Shown: positions 9,777 through 22,392, counted from the stretch's first letter. The stretch: 64,000 nucleotides of DNA from Actinomucor elegans (GCA_026027325.1 JAMSLZ010000004.1:1674001-1738000), one strand, 5' to 3'. Numbers and translations are program-made. The notes: a model not told the origin generated them from the letters alone.

Positions 9777-11709
9777 TTAATGAGAGTTTGCTGTAGGATG
9801 CATGTAGTGCTGCTTATTATTATCAGGAGTTATTGAGCGTCCAGCGTCAAGAGCGTTTGATTCCATAGCCGAATTGGATGGAGGCCCCTCATTTAGTTGT
9901 GGGCGCATTGGATAAGCACCATAATCAGAATAAGGTGGGCCATTACTATTGTATCTAGCATGATGAGATTCGGTGGAAGGTGTAGTAGGTTGCTGCGATT
10001 GAGGTGGCTGATCTCTATTACTGCTGTTGCCTGCCCAGTAAGGTTTGTTGTCTGAAAGATGGGAAGCAGGAGGAGGATTACCATAGACATCGCTGTTATG
10101 GCCGCTATTGTGTTCATTGTAATAAGCTTCTGGTCCATTGTTAGAAGTCTGCTGCTGTTGCTGCTGCTGTTGTTGCTGCTGCTGCTGCTGTTGTTGTTGT
10201 TGTTGTTGTTGAGAAGGCTGCATAGGATGAGAAGCATATGGATGCATCATATAACCGCCCTCACGATTACCATCTTCTTCATTTCTACTTGGAGTACCAA
10301 TAGGAGGTGTACTCATGACTGGAGCATAGCCACCAACTTGGTAAGGGTATCCTTGAGGCGGCTGTTGGTAGCTATAAGGATGGCCAAAATCACCGGGAGC
10401 AGCAGGGTTCATTGGAGGAGGAGGACCACCATACCTTGTTTGCTGCGGAGATTGCATATAATGATGATCTTCGTGGCCACCTGTGGTGCTTGAACTGGCA
10501 GCTGGAGGAGCAGGAGGAGGAGGTGCAGCATTGGATGTTGTACTACCAGCGCCTTGACCAACTGAACCAAATGTAGAAGAAGGTTGACCAGCATCCATAC
10601 TACGATAACGGGTGTGCGAATCGGCATAATGACCAGGGCTTCTACCGCGCACTACTAATGGAGCTGAAGTACTTGTGGCCACCTTAAACTGCTTACCAGA
10701 GGATGTATTAGCACACAGATCGACGACGATTTCGTAATACTGTTGTGCTGCTCTACGTTTGCCATTATTGGCCGTAGCAGTTTTGAATTGCATACGTTCA
10801 AATGTAACAATGTTATGGTTTGATCCAACAGAAGCCAAATGAAGATTACCGCCAGCGCTGACGACACGAGGCTCAGGAATCATTTGAGGCCCTTTGTCGC
10901 GCTTGGGAGTATGCTGAACCAGTTCAATCTTTTTGTCACTACCAGTAACACGCGCGCTAACGCCAATGGAGAAAAAATCGACTTGATGAATCTCTTGATT
11001 TTCAGTTCTGATCAAACAAGGTGTTTCAGGACCCTGTAGCAAATAATTGGTACCATGCACATCGAATGTAGCGCTCACTTGAAAGTAGTTTCGACGATAA
11101 CACGTCCAGTCTTGATCAGCGCGAAAGAATCCTCGATCCATTTTTGCATGCAACTGTACTTGATATCTATACAAAACAATTAGTATTATACAGAAAGATG
11201 ATATTCATGGCTTACCCGTTGGATTGGTCGATATTCCATAGATCAAGAATCTGTTTTGTTTGACTAAAAGAAGGTCCGGTTTCAAACGAGAACATGGAAG
11301 ATTCAGTTCTTCGACGTCTCAGAGAAACACTACCAGGGTAGGGATTTGAATGAAAAGTTGTAGTAGTGAAACTGGCAGGACGCGAAGGAAGAGGAGGTCT
11401 TCTTCTAATCAGATCAGGTGTAGCAGACATTTTGTCTGGAGGAGGACTTATAATATCAGGCCTGGGTGTGCCTGGTTGAGAGCCAGCCATTAAACTAAAA
11501 TTAAAAAAAAAAAAAAAATTTAAATAAAGATCAGAACAAGAAAACGAGATGATGACTGAGATTTACCCTGGCATGGTAGGTTGGGTCGACATTCCAGGAA
11601 GAACTGTCGTATTTGGGTATTCGTTATTACCGTAGGAGTAGCTAGACTGAAGTGACATGTAATTACGAGGTGTGTCTGGAGGTGAAGTCCATTTGGTTTC
11701 TTGCTGCAT
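9777..11709 (-). CDS. Ndt80/PhoG-type DNA-binding transcription factor
   Basis: Transcription factor with an Ndt80/PhoG immunoglobulin-like DNA-binding domain, a family that controls meiosis, nutrient responses or development in fungi. Exon 1 starts at 11709 (MQQETKWTSPPDTPRN), exon 2 spans 11490-11212, and exon 3 carries the rest. The domain runs from DLWNIDQSNGYQVQLHAKMD through FFRADQDWTCYRRNYFQVSA and LIRTENQEIHQVDFFSIGVS to RAAQQYYEIVVDLCA and VVRGRSPGHY, in the order known for the family. The C-terminal half is low-complexity (Pro, Gly, Tyr, Gln), with about 21 consecutive Gln. A splice-acceptor-like sequence just before the start, and an ATG-containing stretch near 12020 that is out of frame, suggest a 5' UTR intron. 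Target genes cannot be told from sequence. Confidence 0.88.
10149..10211 (-). repeat. CAG/CAA repeat encoding poly-Gln
   Basis: A run of CAG and CAA codons in the C-terminal low-complexity part of the Ndt80-like protein gives about 21 Gln. Mixed codons should make it more stable than a pure CAG run. Confidence 0.9.
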
Positions 11710-12722
11710 ATCTCTGAAAATAAGCGGTTTTAAAATAATAAAAAAAGCGATGCGGATTAGTTACTTGGCAAATAAGAATAACCAAGAAAAAAAAAGCAAA
11801 GTAAAAGAAAGGTAGTACTATAAAGCAAACCAGAAAAAATAATCAAATAAACTATCTTTTTTATTATTTGTACAACATACAGTAATAATCGCTTCATCCA
11901 ATACACGTGAGTCGCCTTACATTTAGTTTGAACAGTATCAAAACGCGTCAATTAATGAGATCAAATAATGTTGAGGGCCCACCTGTTACAAGAAGACATT
12001 GATTGGCCAGTACTTGAATCACCGACATAGTAAAGTTTTCATTATCATATTATTTTCTCATACTTTTCAAATCTAGAAAAAACAGAGTTCAAGACTAAAA
12101 GACTAATGGTATGATATGGTATGAGAAACTTTTATTGTACTTGAATTATTGAAGTTATTTGAATAATCCAAATGATGAAGGAGTATTTATTATATCTTCT
12201 ATGATTGTTTTATACTCTTTTGCCGAATGTTTTCCTTCAAAGGTAACACGATAGCTTTAATGTGTGTTCCTACCGTAGCCCTGAATCCAAACCAAAAGAT
12301 CTACATCCATGTACTTTATTACTACGAGTACCTCTACAGCACTCAAAAGATCAACGCGTCTTTTCGTGTTGTTTTCGCGCCAAATGATACCACAATGCCT
12401 ATAAAATGGTATTGAAAACACGTGTTATCCATCTGTGGATATAACAGAGAAGTTTTGGAAGATATATTAACAAATGAACCAAGTTTAATATCTTCATTCC
12501 AATCAAGCAAATAGTAAATATATATAAAACCCTTTAATTCACTCTAAACGTGCACTTAATAAATACCTTAAACGGTAGTTTGACAGAAAAGCAATAAGTC
12601 CTTGCAAAGATATGTAAGGGATTGTATAAAAGTTAATTTGTGTATACATACTTGACTAATTAAATCCATACAGTATAAAAAAAAGACGCTTTGAACACTT
12701 TTTTTCATTATTATATCACATT
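11710..12722. other. Divergent intergenic region
   Basis: Shared upstream region between the minus-strand Ndt80-like gene and the plus-strand RING-RRM gene. AT-rich; a probable 5' UTR intron of the Ndt80-like gene lies in its left part. No other feature seen. Confidence 0.45.
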
Positions 12723-14617
12723 ATGTTTGATACAAAAGAGCCTATCAGCCCTCCAACTTCATCTTTTACATCAAATATGTACTCGTTATTTGATTCAAGC
12801 GCTAGTTCCAGCTCCAGTTCATTGTGGGATTGGCTACCCGCCAAGAATATAAGAAAGCATTCAATAGATTTGTCAACAAGTAAAAGCACAACGGCTGATT
12901 ATTGGAGGCGCGCGTCAGCACCCAATGTAATGAGTTATGCAGATAGTAATGTCTGCACATACTGCCTAAATAAGAATTCTCAATTAGCATCCTGTGGACA
13001 GCATCACTTTTGCCATTCTTGCTTGACGTCTCAGCTACTGTTACAAGGAACATGTCCACTCTGTGCACAGGTAACATTATGATTATGCACGTCCTTATTG
13101 TTAGCTAACGTTTTTGTACGCAGACAAGTACCACAAGCATGGACACTGCACGTCAAATGAATCACTACGCCTGCGTTAAACTAACCAATGTATGTAAGCG
13201 AGCTTACGAATGAACAGAGTCACTAACCATACTCTTTTTTTTTTTAATAAGATCCCTTGGGATATCTCGCAAAATGATGTTCGTCACTTCTTTGGTAACT
13301 GTAAAAGCCCCTCTGTTTCCATTTATACTCAATCTATTCATGTAAGCCCCTAATTGTTTCTCCACTAGACTATGTATTAAAACTCCATATAATAGATTAT
13401 GATGGATCGCACCACAGGAAAAACTTTGTCTGATGCCTATGTTGAATTTTTAACTGTAGCTGATATGAGACGGGCCATTGACACTAGAAATCAAAAACCT
13501 CTCAAAGGACGCATTGTATCTGTAACTGAATGCTCTCAAGAAGAACTTTTGGCGGTTGTCTTTCCCAAATGGAGGGGTAGGTTTCAAGGGACCTCTGCTA
13601 TTCCTCCAGCTACTGAGGTTGTTCGAACAATGTCCACTGCTGCTGGTGGTGGCAGTTCTGGATGTCCACCCTTTATAACGCGCGAAGAAATTAACTCTCT
13701 ACTTGTTGTTTGCAAGAATTACAAGGTAAATCAAAATAGAAATGTGAATTTGATCAGTTCATTAACAAGAAAATAGTTGCACTTTTCAAGGAAATGCGCT
13801 GAAAGACCATTCGAAAACATTATCAGCGTTATTACAAAATATCCTTGGCATCAAACTCATCTTATTTCAACGATGCACCGAGATCATATCTATGAAATGC
13901 TCAAGTTATCCATAGGTAAGTTTTATTTTTACCATCCTATAAAAGAGACGATACTTACTTATCCATGCAGAATCACTCAAAACCCATCTTGCAAAAGACT
14001 ACGTTCAGATTGATACTACTCTACTAGAGCGTCTAGTTCGCGCTGGAATCATGTGTCCTGCTTTTACTGAGCGTCAAAAAATGACACTATTACAAACCGC
14101 TCGTATGGAATGCCCTCAAGACATTGTGCCTTACTTGATGTCTACGCCCAATTCTACTGTAACATCAACATCCAATGGAATGAACCTTCTTCAATATTCT
14201 TCACCTAATTCGCCCATATTAATGAACACCTGCTCTCAACCTCAGTATTTGCCCAATGCCTCTAACTACCAGCAAAAAGCCAGTAATTATAACACCATGT
14301 CTTGGGACAAAAATCAAGACGCGTTTGATAACGATCCACTATACATTTCACCCACAAACACGCCCATTTCATCACTGATCCGCGATATTCAACAGAATTG
14401 TTATTTTGATGAAAAGAAGCCTTCAAACACAACTATCCAATCCAGCCAGGTATCACTTGTTCAACAGGGTATTCCTTTGCTGCTTCAACCCATCAACAAA
14501 GCTCCATTCCAACCAACGCCTAGACAGCAACAACCATTGTCTCCTTGGGCACAGTCTTTTGCGCCTACCAAAGCGGCTTCGGATATTTGGAGAATGGCCT
14601 CTCCAGCAGCTGTATAA
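12723..14617 (+). CDS. RING-type zinc finger plus RRM protein with a PAM2-like motif
   Basis: Six exons (12723-13070, 13124-13189, 13252-13341, 13396-13725, 13777-13915, 13971-14617) give a clean frame of 539 residues. Residues about 77-113 form a RING-like zinc finger (CTYC, SCGQHHFCHSC, CPLC). An RRM-like fold follows at about 130-215 (YACVKLTNIPWDIS, then DAYVEFLTVADMRRAI and PLKGRIVSV), then a conserved helical region (PFENIISVITKYPWHQTHLI, LVRAGIMCPAFTERQ). The C-terminus is Gln/Pro/Ser-rich and contains LSPWAQSFAP (residues 514-523), which has the Leu-Ala-Phe-Pro spacing of PAM2 motifs that bind the MLLE domain of poly(A)-binding protein. Inferred role: an RNA-associated, possibly E3-ligase, post-transcriptional regulator. 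The domains are visible; E3 activity and partner are inference. Confidence 0.85.
14537..14566 (+). other. PAM2-like motif within the RING-RRM protein
   Basis: Encodes LSPWAQSFAP. The PAM2 consensus has Leu, then Ala at +4, Phe at +7 and Pro at +9; all four match, while the usual Asn and Glu are Ser here. Confidence 0.55.
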
Positions 14618-14738
14618 GCTCATGCAGTAGTTAATTGACCGCTTAGATGACACAACATAATAGATATACAAATTTAGTAGTAAATGCTGCATTTATCATA
14701 GCAGCTTTGCAGAAAAAAAACCGCCAATGTAGTTTCCC

Positions 14739-14759
14739 ACACACACACACACACACACA
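14739..14759. repeat. CA dinucleotide microsatellite
   Basis: About ten CA units lie in the short convergent gap between the RING-RRM and methylthioadenosine phosphorylase genes. Confidence 0.9.
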
Positions 14760-14797
14760 ATAATAAAAAAAGCTTTGCACAATACTTTATTTTTTTT

Positions 14798-15761
14798 TTA
14801 AAAGTAACCAGGCAAAATGTAATCCAATTTGCGAACAGTTTCAGGATTTCTCTTTTCGGGAGCAGTCATACCAGAGAACTTCATTGATCCCTTGAGCTTG
14901 GGCTCCAAAGTATCCTCAAGCACAGCCTTTTCGAGATCAGGCAAAACAGCGTGCAATAAATTCTTTGCATTCTTACCGTTATTGCCCATGTTTTGCATGA
15001 CAGTCTCTACCGTCACTACTTCCTCATCAATACGCCAGCAATCATAATCAGTTGACATACAGATCATTTGATAAGCAATTTCAGCTTCACGAGCCAACTT
15101 GGACTCAGGCAAAGCGCTCATGTTAATCACATCACCGCCCCAAGAGCGATACATGTGAGATTCAGCACGGGTAGAGAAAGCAGGGCCTTCCATACACACA
15201 GCAGTTTTGTTACAATGCAACTTGGCACCAAATTCGAGTACCTTGTCGTGTTTAGCGACCAACTGGGCCAAGCCAGCATGGAAAGGATCAGCAAAAACAG
15301 CGTGAGCTACAACGCCTTCACCAAAGAAGGTGGAGGGACGAAGACCACGAGTACGGTCAATCAATTGATCGGGCAAGACGAAATCACAAGGAGGAATATC
15401 TTCGCGCAAGGAACCAACAGCGGAAAAGGCCAAGATAACTTCAACACCGAGCGATTTGAGAGCAGCAATATTGGCACGGACAGGCACTTCGGTAGGGGTC
15501 AAATAGTGACCACGACCATGACGAGCCAAGAAAGCAATCTTGTTACCACTGGGAGTCTTGGAAATTACAATCTTATCGCTAGGATAGCCCCAGGGCTTTT
15601 TGGAGGGAGTAAAGTTAGTATGTAGATACGCAGAGAGATAAGGGGGTTATAGAACTTACAGTTTCGGGGTTCACTTCTTCGATAACTTCAAGACCTTCAA
15701 GGTGGTAAAGACCCGAGCCTCCAATAATGGCAATCTTGACATCGGTGATAGAGTTGACCAT
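14798..15761 (-). CDS. MEU1: S-methyl-5'-thioadenosine phosphorylase
   Basis: Cytosolic enzyme of methionine salvage that phosphorolyses methylthioadenosine to adenine and 5-methylthioribose-1-phosphate. Two exons: MVNSITDVKIAIIGGSGLYH to NPET, then PWGYPSDKIVI onward. The phosphate-binding GGSGLY, the LARHGRGH segment, AFSAVGSLRED, the catalytic region VCMEGPAFSTRAESHMYRSW with its following Gly-Gly-Asp-Val-Ile-Asn-Met-Ser, and TDYDCW are typical of MTAP rather than of the broader purine nucleoside phosphorylases. It converges on the RING-RRM gene with about 180 bases between stops. Length is normal for the family. Confidence 0.95.
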
Positions 15762-16622
15762 ACTATTTACAAACTGGAAATACAGGAGAAGGAAAGAGCT
15801 TATAAAAAAAAAACTAAAATCGAAGCAAATAGGGCTTACACTGATTTCAGTCTAGAAACAGTCACTCGGGTAGATCAAGCCCAGTCGGAAAGCCCTATTT
15901 TATTTTATTACGAGCACGCAAAAACAGCTAAATAATAGATAACCTTCTTCCTTCTTCAGCCCATCAGTTATTTTTCAGAAAGAGCTAATATTACTGCCAT
16001 CATGAATAGAACCCTTTTTTTGTGTGTGTCTTTGTTACACCAAAATCAGCCTTATTCTGCCTGGCTATTAAGTAACTCCCCTGATCAACAAGTATTAGCC
16101 GAGCGTATCAAATGATAGATGTTTATTTGAAATGAAAAAAAAAAAAGCTAAAGTTATATTTAGATGATACTTAATCTTGAATCCTAGAAGAATAGATATC
16201 TTTTCAAAAAAGTTCACAAGTATTTAAGGATTATATGAAATACAAGTTGAATCTTTTTACACAAAAGGACTATAATCATTCGATTACACTGGCCAGTATG
16301 GTTTATTTATTGATGTAAAAGAAAGATCAAGATCTAGATATTACACAGCTTGAAATCTTACTTAAACACTATATATTTATTGAATACCAAATTAGATCAA
16401 CTGGGATCTTAAATATATAGAGTAATGTTTATATCTTGGTGCTGCGTAGATAGCGCCGTCTAGGCACACGCATGTTTTTAATATAATAGACTAATTATTT
16501 TTACGAAATCATAAGTGTTTACTTTCAGGATGCTCCTGAGGCATATTGCTTTACAACAAACACAACATAACATTTGCAATATTGCAAACTTATAAAAATC
16601 TACTAGATCCGGAAGTTCATTT

Positions 16623-16690
16623 TGAACATGGATCACTAATCAGATGCCGCATTGGACCAAGATTAGACAAAAAGATCTACATATCATTAT
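16623..16690 (+). repeat. Dispersed repeat family A, degenerate copy
   Basis: Contains AATCAGATGCCGCATTGGAC followed by an AGATTAGACAAAAAGATCTA block. This is recognisably the same arrangement as the other family A copies, with substitutions. Confidence 0.45.
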
Positions 16691-16799
16691 AAAATAAAAG
16701 AAATTTACAATTAATTATTGACAAATGAAATAGAACAATCATATTTCGGTTGAATACATGTTTTAATAGATGTAGTAGCTCACTCTAAATAGAAATTGC

Positions 16800-16860
16800 T
16801 TGTCAGATGTGATAGTGAACTGAGATCTATCGAGAAAAGATCTATAGATGATATAGATTA
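16800..16860 (+). repeat. Dispersed repeat family A, degenerate copy
   Basis: TTGTCAGATGTGATAGTGAA is followed by a GAGATCTATCGAGAAAAG block and TCTATAGATG; same order as the other copies. Confidence 0.5.
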
Positions 16861-17978
16861 AGCCTAGAGGAATAAATGTCATTTACCTTCAAGTCATTCT
16901 AGCGACGTACACTCATTGTACCTCAGCCAATTTATAGTACTGGTAGGCTCAATGCTGTACTCCAAGAATGGAATGGCCTTTTGACGTAATATTGAACCTG
17001 AATCAGTTGGCAATGTTGAACGTTTGAAAATAGGACGATTCTGTGAAATTGATTGGGGTGGCCTCTTAAGTTGAGGTTTTAGTCAATCATTTTTTAGCGT
17101 TCGTATACGTAGTTTAATAGAGTTGGAAAGACAATGGAAGAAATTAATTAAAAAAAAGTAGCAAAAAAAAAGAAGCCTAAACCGTCATTCTTGGATGTGC
17201 AGGAAGCGGCAGGATGAAAGTATTGATCTAGCAAACATAGGATAAAATATTACTTCAGCAGACAGAATAAAGCACTGATTCAACAAACATAGAATAAGCG
17301 ATATACACAAACACTTACCATCAAGTACGTAGTAATGGCTGTATAATTTTTTGTGGAGTGCAAATACGATAGTATATACAATGAACATCAACAAAGATAC
17401 ATTACCATACTCTTTTTTTTTCTTCTTTCTTTTTTGTTTCTAAGTCCAAGAAGAGAATTGTAACCAATGTCCGGTGTCATGATGAGACAGGACTTAGCTA
17501 GCAAGTACTGATAGTTCATTGCCATTACAGGCCCCAATTATGGTTCAGAAAATCACTATCCATTCTTCGCCAGCCAATAGAAACAATAGTAGAAATCGTG
17601 TAGAGGGGAGGTAGTCTTGAAGGTTTATTTGCCACCTGAAAGCTTCTAAAGCTCATGTTATTCCAGTTTAAGTGGGATTCAACCGTCAGATTAAACACAA
17701 TGCAACTGTCAGATACTTAATGAACCATAGTAATGCTTTTATATATCTTTTTTTTTCCATTATATAGTATTCTTCTTACTGTTGATAGTAACCTTTCAAT
17801 ATGTAATATGGCATTATTGCACTTTTTATTATATTGTTTAGAAGCGCTTTAAAAGCGAAAACGTAGCTTTCCACGACATATAGCTGATAGTTAATTTTTG
17901 ACAATTATAATGAATGATAGAATTATAGTTGATCTAACAATTCCAATATATTAGGCAGCTTATTCTGAGCATATAATC

Positions 17979-18017
17979 GTCATCTGATGTGGCTTTAAAT
18001 TGAGGTCGGTTGAGAGA
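17979..18017 (+). repeat. Dispersed repeat family A, degenerate copy
   Basis: CATCTGATGTGGCTTTAAAT is followed by TGAGGTCGGTTGAGAGA. Confidence 0.45.
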
Positions 18018-18740
18018 ACCAAAGGTCTGTGTATAGGTTTCATCTGTGAGAAAATTCATGTAGTTTACTGTGTATCATTAAAATAGAGTGTACACACAGC
18101 ATCCATCACAATAATGGTTTTAATGGATTCATTAATCAAGTACTGGCCCATTAGATTTGACAATATACAGGAATTCATTGGCTAATATCGTGATGTTGAA
18201 ATGGCATGATAAGTGAAAAATTGGTAATAGGCATACCCTACTATGTTTTTTTACATTGTTAATTTTTTTATAAAGTACAGGGAAAACTTTGAGATATAAT
18301 ATTCTATTAATACCATATACTAAAGATACTTCTGTGCTTTCTACAATATCGAAAAACAATCTCTTATCAAAAATACTTTGATTGTTTAAGAGAAATGATC
18401 AAAAACTTTAAGCTATGGAGCACATAATTAAATTCTACATAAATCCCGCCAAAAATATTCTAGGCATCGATTTTTTTTTTTTTGCCACCAAAAGTAGTAT
18501 CATCTTCAAAGTATATTTTAATCATTGTAATCCAATAAAAATCGAGCAAATCTAAAAATAGTGGTGACATGCTTTTGCATTATCTTTTGGCAGGGTTAAA
18601 GGCATTTTTAAGATAAAACTTATAACATAACTATTTTCGTAGCGTTTGACAGTACGTGTTTGTGTTTTTATGTATTTTCAGTCATACGAAAAAGCTTAAC
18701 TACTATAGCATTTATCAGTGTCTTATCTAAGAAAACTCCG

Positions 18741-18762
18741 CGATCTTTCTATCCAAAGATCG
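18741..18762. repeat. Small perfect inverted repeat
   Basis: CGATCTTT and AAAGATCG are separated by six bases, directly before a run of about ten G. No gene is nearby. Confidence 0.5.
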
Positions 18763-19878
18763 ATGGGGGGGGGAGGAACAAGCTTTTCGCGTTTCAGCAC
18801 CTCCATTCTTCTATATGGAAAAAAAAATGAATAGAGTAAAAAATTATGCAGCCAAGCTGATCGAGAAGGCATAATGGATGAAAAAGTAAACAGTTATTCT
18901 ATGACAGGCTATAATTGTCTTGTCAGAAAGAGCTTACTGCCTTGAAATTGTTTGGTTCCAACAACTTGGCCTGTTCAAATAATATCATTTGTCACATCAT
19001 TGAACCTTAACACCCTTAACAGTAATGGTAGTAGCTTTGAAAGCATTTGAGATACAGGCTTACCTTTATTAAATGTAGTAAATACTAGTTTGCCTATTCT
19101 TTCAACTTATAACTAATCTATTTACTATATATAAGTTTCTTGTTACCCGATCTTTACCAGTGTATTCTAGAACGCTTTCTCATACATGCATATACTTGTG
19201 ATCCCTCTGAGCTATTTGAAACCGAATGACGTTCCATGTAACATTGATCTTTATATTAAAAATTTTCTCGGACAAGCACGTTTGATATCTGATTCTTAAT
19301 CTTCTTCTGCAAGATTATCACGCATATGAGAGGCGGGGAGTTAGATACGAATAATTTCTTTTTCAGTAGCGCAACCGAGCTTGATTTATAATCAATCAAT
19401 GACCCAAATGCTGCCAAGTTTACCATGTTTACATTGAGTAAAAATATGCAACCCATGTTGTACATCAATCTATTGTACATATATTACAAATTACGATGTA
19501 GTCTCTTAAATATCATGAATACTACTTTTCCTCAGCGCTCTATATCGATAATATGAGCCTATAAGCACTTAATGGAAACAGAGGAAATTGCTAATAGCAT
19601 AATTCTGTAGAAGTTTTACTGTAAAACTTTCTATACTAAGATATAAAAAAAAAGGTTGGGTTCAAATTATTCCCAGTACTTTTGTTCTTGTCATGAAGCA
19701 AGTTACTAGGTGTTTACTTTGAAGAAAAAACATACTTTCGCTAATAACACATCAGATACGGTCGGGTTCCTTCGTCGGTGCTATCAACTATTCCAAATTA
19801 TCGGTTCAAATTCAACCGAACACAGTGATTTAATACTACACCAATTAGACTTTTGGCATGCTGAGAAAGAAAAAAAAT

Positions 19879-19940
19879 AAGGGTCTGTGTCTTTCATGTA
19901 TCAAATAACAATTCCTGATTCGTCTTCTTGACAGACCCTT
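19879..19940. repeat. 10-bp perfect inverted repeat with 42-base spacer
   Basis: AAGGGTCTGT at 19879-19888 and ACAGACCCTT at 19931-19940. Could be a weak stem or chance; it lies 350 bases upstream of the GMC oxidoreductase start. Confidence 0.4.
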
Positions 19941-20230
19941 GGTAATTCACACCTTGTATTAACAAAGTTTATGATGCTTCTACAATGAAAGACGATCATC
20001 AGGCATTCAAATGGAAGACAGAACCATTAAATGGCAGTATACTTGATCTTTCTTATCAATGAATTGATTTAATCAGAGCAAAATGTAGTGCTACCAGCAT
20101 TTTATTATTAATACAGACTATATATCGATAACCGACTTATTAAGATATGACAAACCTTCAATTTTCAAAGCCCTCATAATCTTGAGCCGATCATCTGAAA
20201 CCTTCTCCAATGACTATTTCCTAAACCGTC

Positions 20231-20238
20231 TATATAAA
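20231..20238 (+). promoter_or_regulatory. TATA box of the GMC oxidoreductase gene
   Basis: TATATAAA lies 56 bases upstream of the ATG at 20294, a usual place for a TATA box in a gene with a short leader. Confidence 0.5.
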
Positions 20239-20293
20239 TCAAAGAGAATTCCAAAGTCAAGTAAATGGTATTCTTTTATCATTACATATTACT

Positions 20294-22392
20294 ATGAAGA
20301 TCTCTGCTGCTGTTATTACCGTTATTACAGCGTTTGCTTCGTTTGCTACCGCTCAGGAGCAAACCAATAATACTGATACATACGATTATGTTATCGTTGG
20401 CGGTGGCGTTGGAGGTAAAAATAAAAAAATACAATCTATGCTAGAAAATCTTGTTTTAATATTCATTCTATTTCAAGGCTTGGCTTTGGCTAGTCGTCTT
20501 TCTGAAAACAAGAATGTCACCGTTGCTGTTCTTGAAGCCGGCCCATATGCAGGCGATCAATTTGTTGTTTATGCTCCTGGCATGTAAAGTATTTTTCAGG
20601 TTCTTTGTAGAAAGTTTTGCTAATTCATTGATAATCATATAGGTATGGCCAAGCTGTCGGAACTGACCTTTGCCCTCTTGTCCCTACTACTCCCCAAGAG
20701 CACATGGGCAATAGAAGTCTTACCATTGCTACTGGCAAATTGCTTGGTGGTGGTAGTGCTGTTAACGGTCTCGTCTGGGTAAGATCCACCTATATTTTTC
20801 TTTGAAAGCCAAAGTCTTGAACTGACTTTTCTATCATTTAGACCCGTGGTGCACTGAAAGATTTTGATGCTTGGGAAGAACTCGGTAATCCTGGATGGAA
20901 TGGCAATAACTTGTTCAAGTACTTCAAGAAAGTTGAAAAGTTTACTCCCCCCACACCTGCTCAAGCAGCCTACGGTGCTACTTACCAAAAGAATATTCAC
21001 GGTACCTCCGGTTTGATTGATGTCAGCTTTACCAATTTCGAGTTCCCTCAATCCGCCAACTGGAATGCTTCTCTCGATACACTTGACTTTAACGCTGTCC
21101 CCGATCTTTTGAACGGCTCTCTTCATGGCTACTCTACCACACCCAACATTTTAGATCCTGAGAGTGCTCGTCGCGTTGATGCTTACGCTGGTTACATTGA
21201 ACCTTTTACAAGCCGTACCAATCTCGTCGTCTTGGCTAATCATACTGTTTCTCGTGTTCAATTTGCTCCTAAAACTGGTAAACAACCCCTTCGCGCTACT
21301 GGTGTTGAATGGTATCCTACTGGCGACAAGTCTAAGAAGCAAGTTTTGAAGGCTCGTTACGAAGTCATTCTCTCTTCTGGCGCTATTGGTAGTCCCAAGC
21401 TTTTGGAAGTTTCTGGTATTGGAAATAAGGACATTGTTACTGCTGCTGGTGTTAAGTCCTTGATTGACTTGCCTGGTGTTGGCTCTAACATGCAAGATCA
21501 CGTACATGCTGTCACTGTATCTACCACCAATATTCCTGGTTATACTACCAACAGCATCTTTACCAACGAAACACTTGCTGAAGAGCAAAGACAACAGTAT
21601 TTCGCAAACAAGACCGGTATTTACACAACTACCCCCAATAACCTTGGTTATCCTTCTCCTAGCCAACTCTTTAACGGTACTGCCTTTGTTTCTGGTAAAG
21701 AATTTGCTGCAAGAATTCGTAACACTACTGACTTCTGGGCTCAGCATTATGCTTCCAACAATGCTTCCAATGCTGAATTGCTTAAGAGACAGTATACTAT
21801 CGTTGCTAGTCGATATGAAGAAAACTACTTGTCACCTATCGAAATCAACTTGACTCCAGGCTATGGTGGTATGGCTACTGTTGACCTCGTCAATAATAAA
21901 TATCAAACTGTTAACCACGTCTTGATTGCTCCTCTGTCGCGTGGTTATACTCATATTCAATCGGCTGACATCGAAGACCCTGCAAATATCAATCCCCAAT
22001 ACTACTCTCATCCTTTGGATCTGGATGTTCATGTTGCCTCTACTAAGCTTGCTCGTCAAATCATTACTGCTTCTCCCGGTCTTGGTGATATCAACAGTGG
22101 TGAAACTGAACCCGGTACCAATGTCACCAGTGATGAAGATGTTCGTAAGTGGTTGGCTGATAATGTTCGTTCAGACTGGCATCCTGTTGGTACTTGTGCT
22201 ATGCTTCCCAAGAAGTTGGGCGGTGTAGTTGACTCTAGCCTCAAGGTATATGGTACCGCCAACTTGCGTGTGGTCGATGCTTCTATCATGCCTCTTGAAG
22301 TATCTTCTCATTTGATGTTACCTACTTATGGTGTAGCTGAGAAGGCTGCTGATATCATCAAGTCTGTTTACAAAAGACAGAATGGTAATTAG
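20294..22392 (+). CDS. Secreted GMC (glucose-methanol-choline) oxidoreductase
   Basis: FAD-dependent secreted oxidoreductase of the GMC family (alcohol, aryl-alcohol or sugar oxidase/dehydrogenase class). Four exons (20294-20414, 20478-20583, 20643-20778, 20842-22392) give 637 residues. A signal peptide (MKISAAVITVITAFASFATA) is followed by the FAD-binding DYVIVGGGVGGLALASRLSE, then VLEAGP, GGGSAVNGLVWTRG, the second GMC signature SSGAIGSPKLLEVSGIG with PGVGSNMQDH, and near the C-terminus the active-site His in DWHPVGTCAM plus SSHLMLPTYGVAEKAADI. Many Asn-X-Ser/Thr sites fit secretion. The substrate cannot be deduced. Codon bias is stronger (C-ending and abundant-tRNA codons) than in neighbours, which suggests high expression. 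Confidence 0.93.

Larger units (their letters stand above)
15762..20293. other. 4.5 kb gene desert
   Basis: No reading frame with convincing coding character. It contains three copies of a dispersed degenerate repeat, small inverted repeats (18741-18762 and 19879-19940), a G-rich run near 18766, and many poly(A)/poly(T) tracts. The last part is the promoter of the GMC oxidoreductase gene. Confidence 0.5.

Noticed and set aside
10059..10493. Plus-strand open frame with a long Leu run
   Set aside because: Antisense shadow of the poly-Gln tract in the Ndt80-like gene.
19740..19860. tRNA-like stretch with GGTTCAAATTC
   Set aside because: No acceptor stem or anticodon arm can be folded around it. 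I found no convincing tRNA anywhere in the window.
20635..21747. Long minus-strand open frames opposite the GMC oxidoreductase
   Set aside because: They result from the strong codon bias of the plus-strand gene and have no domain content.
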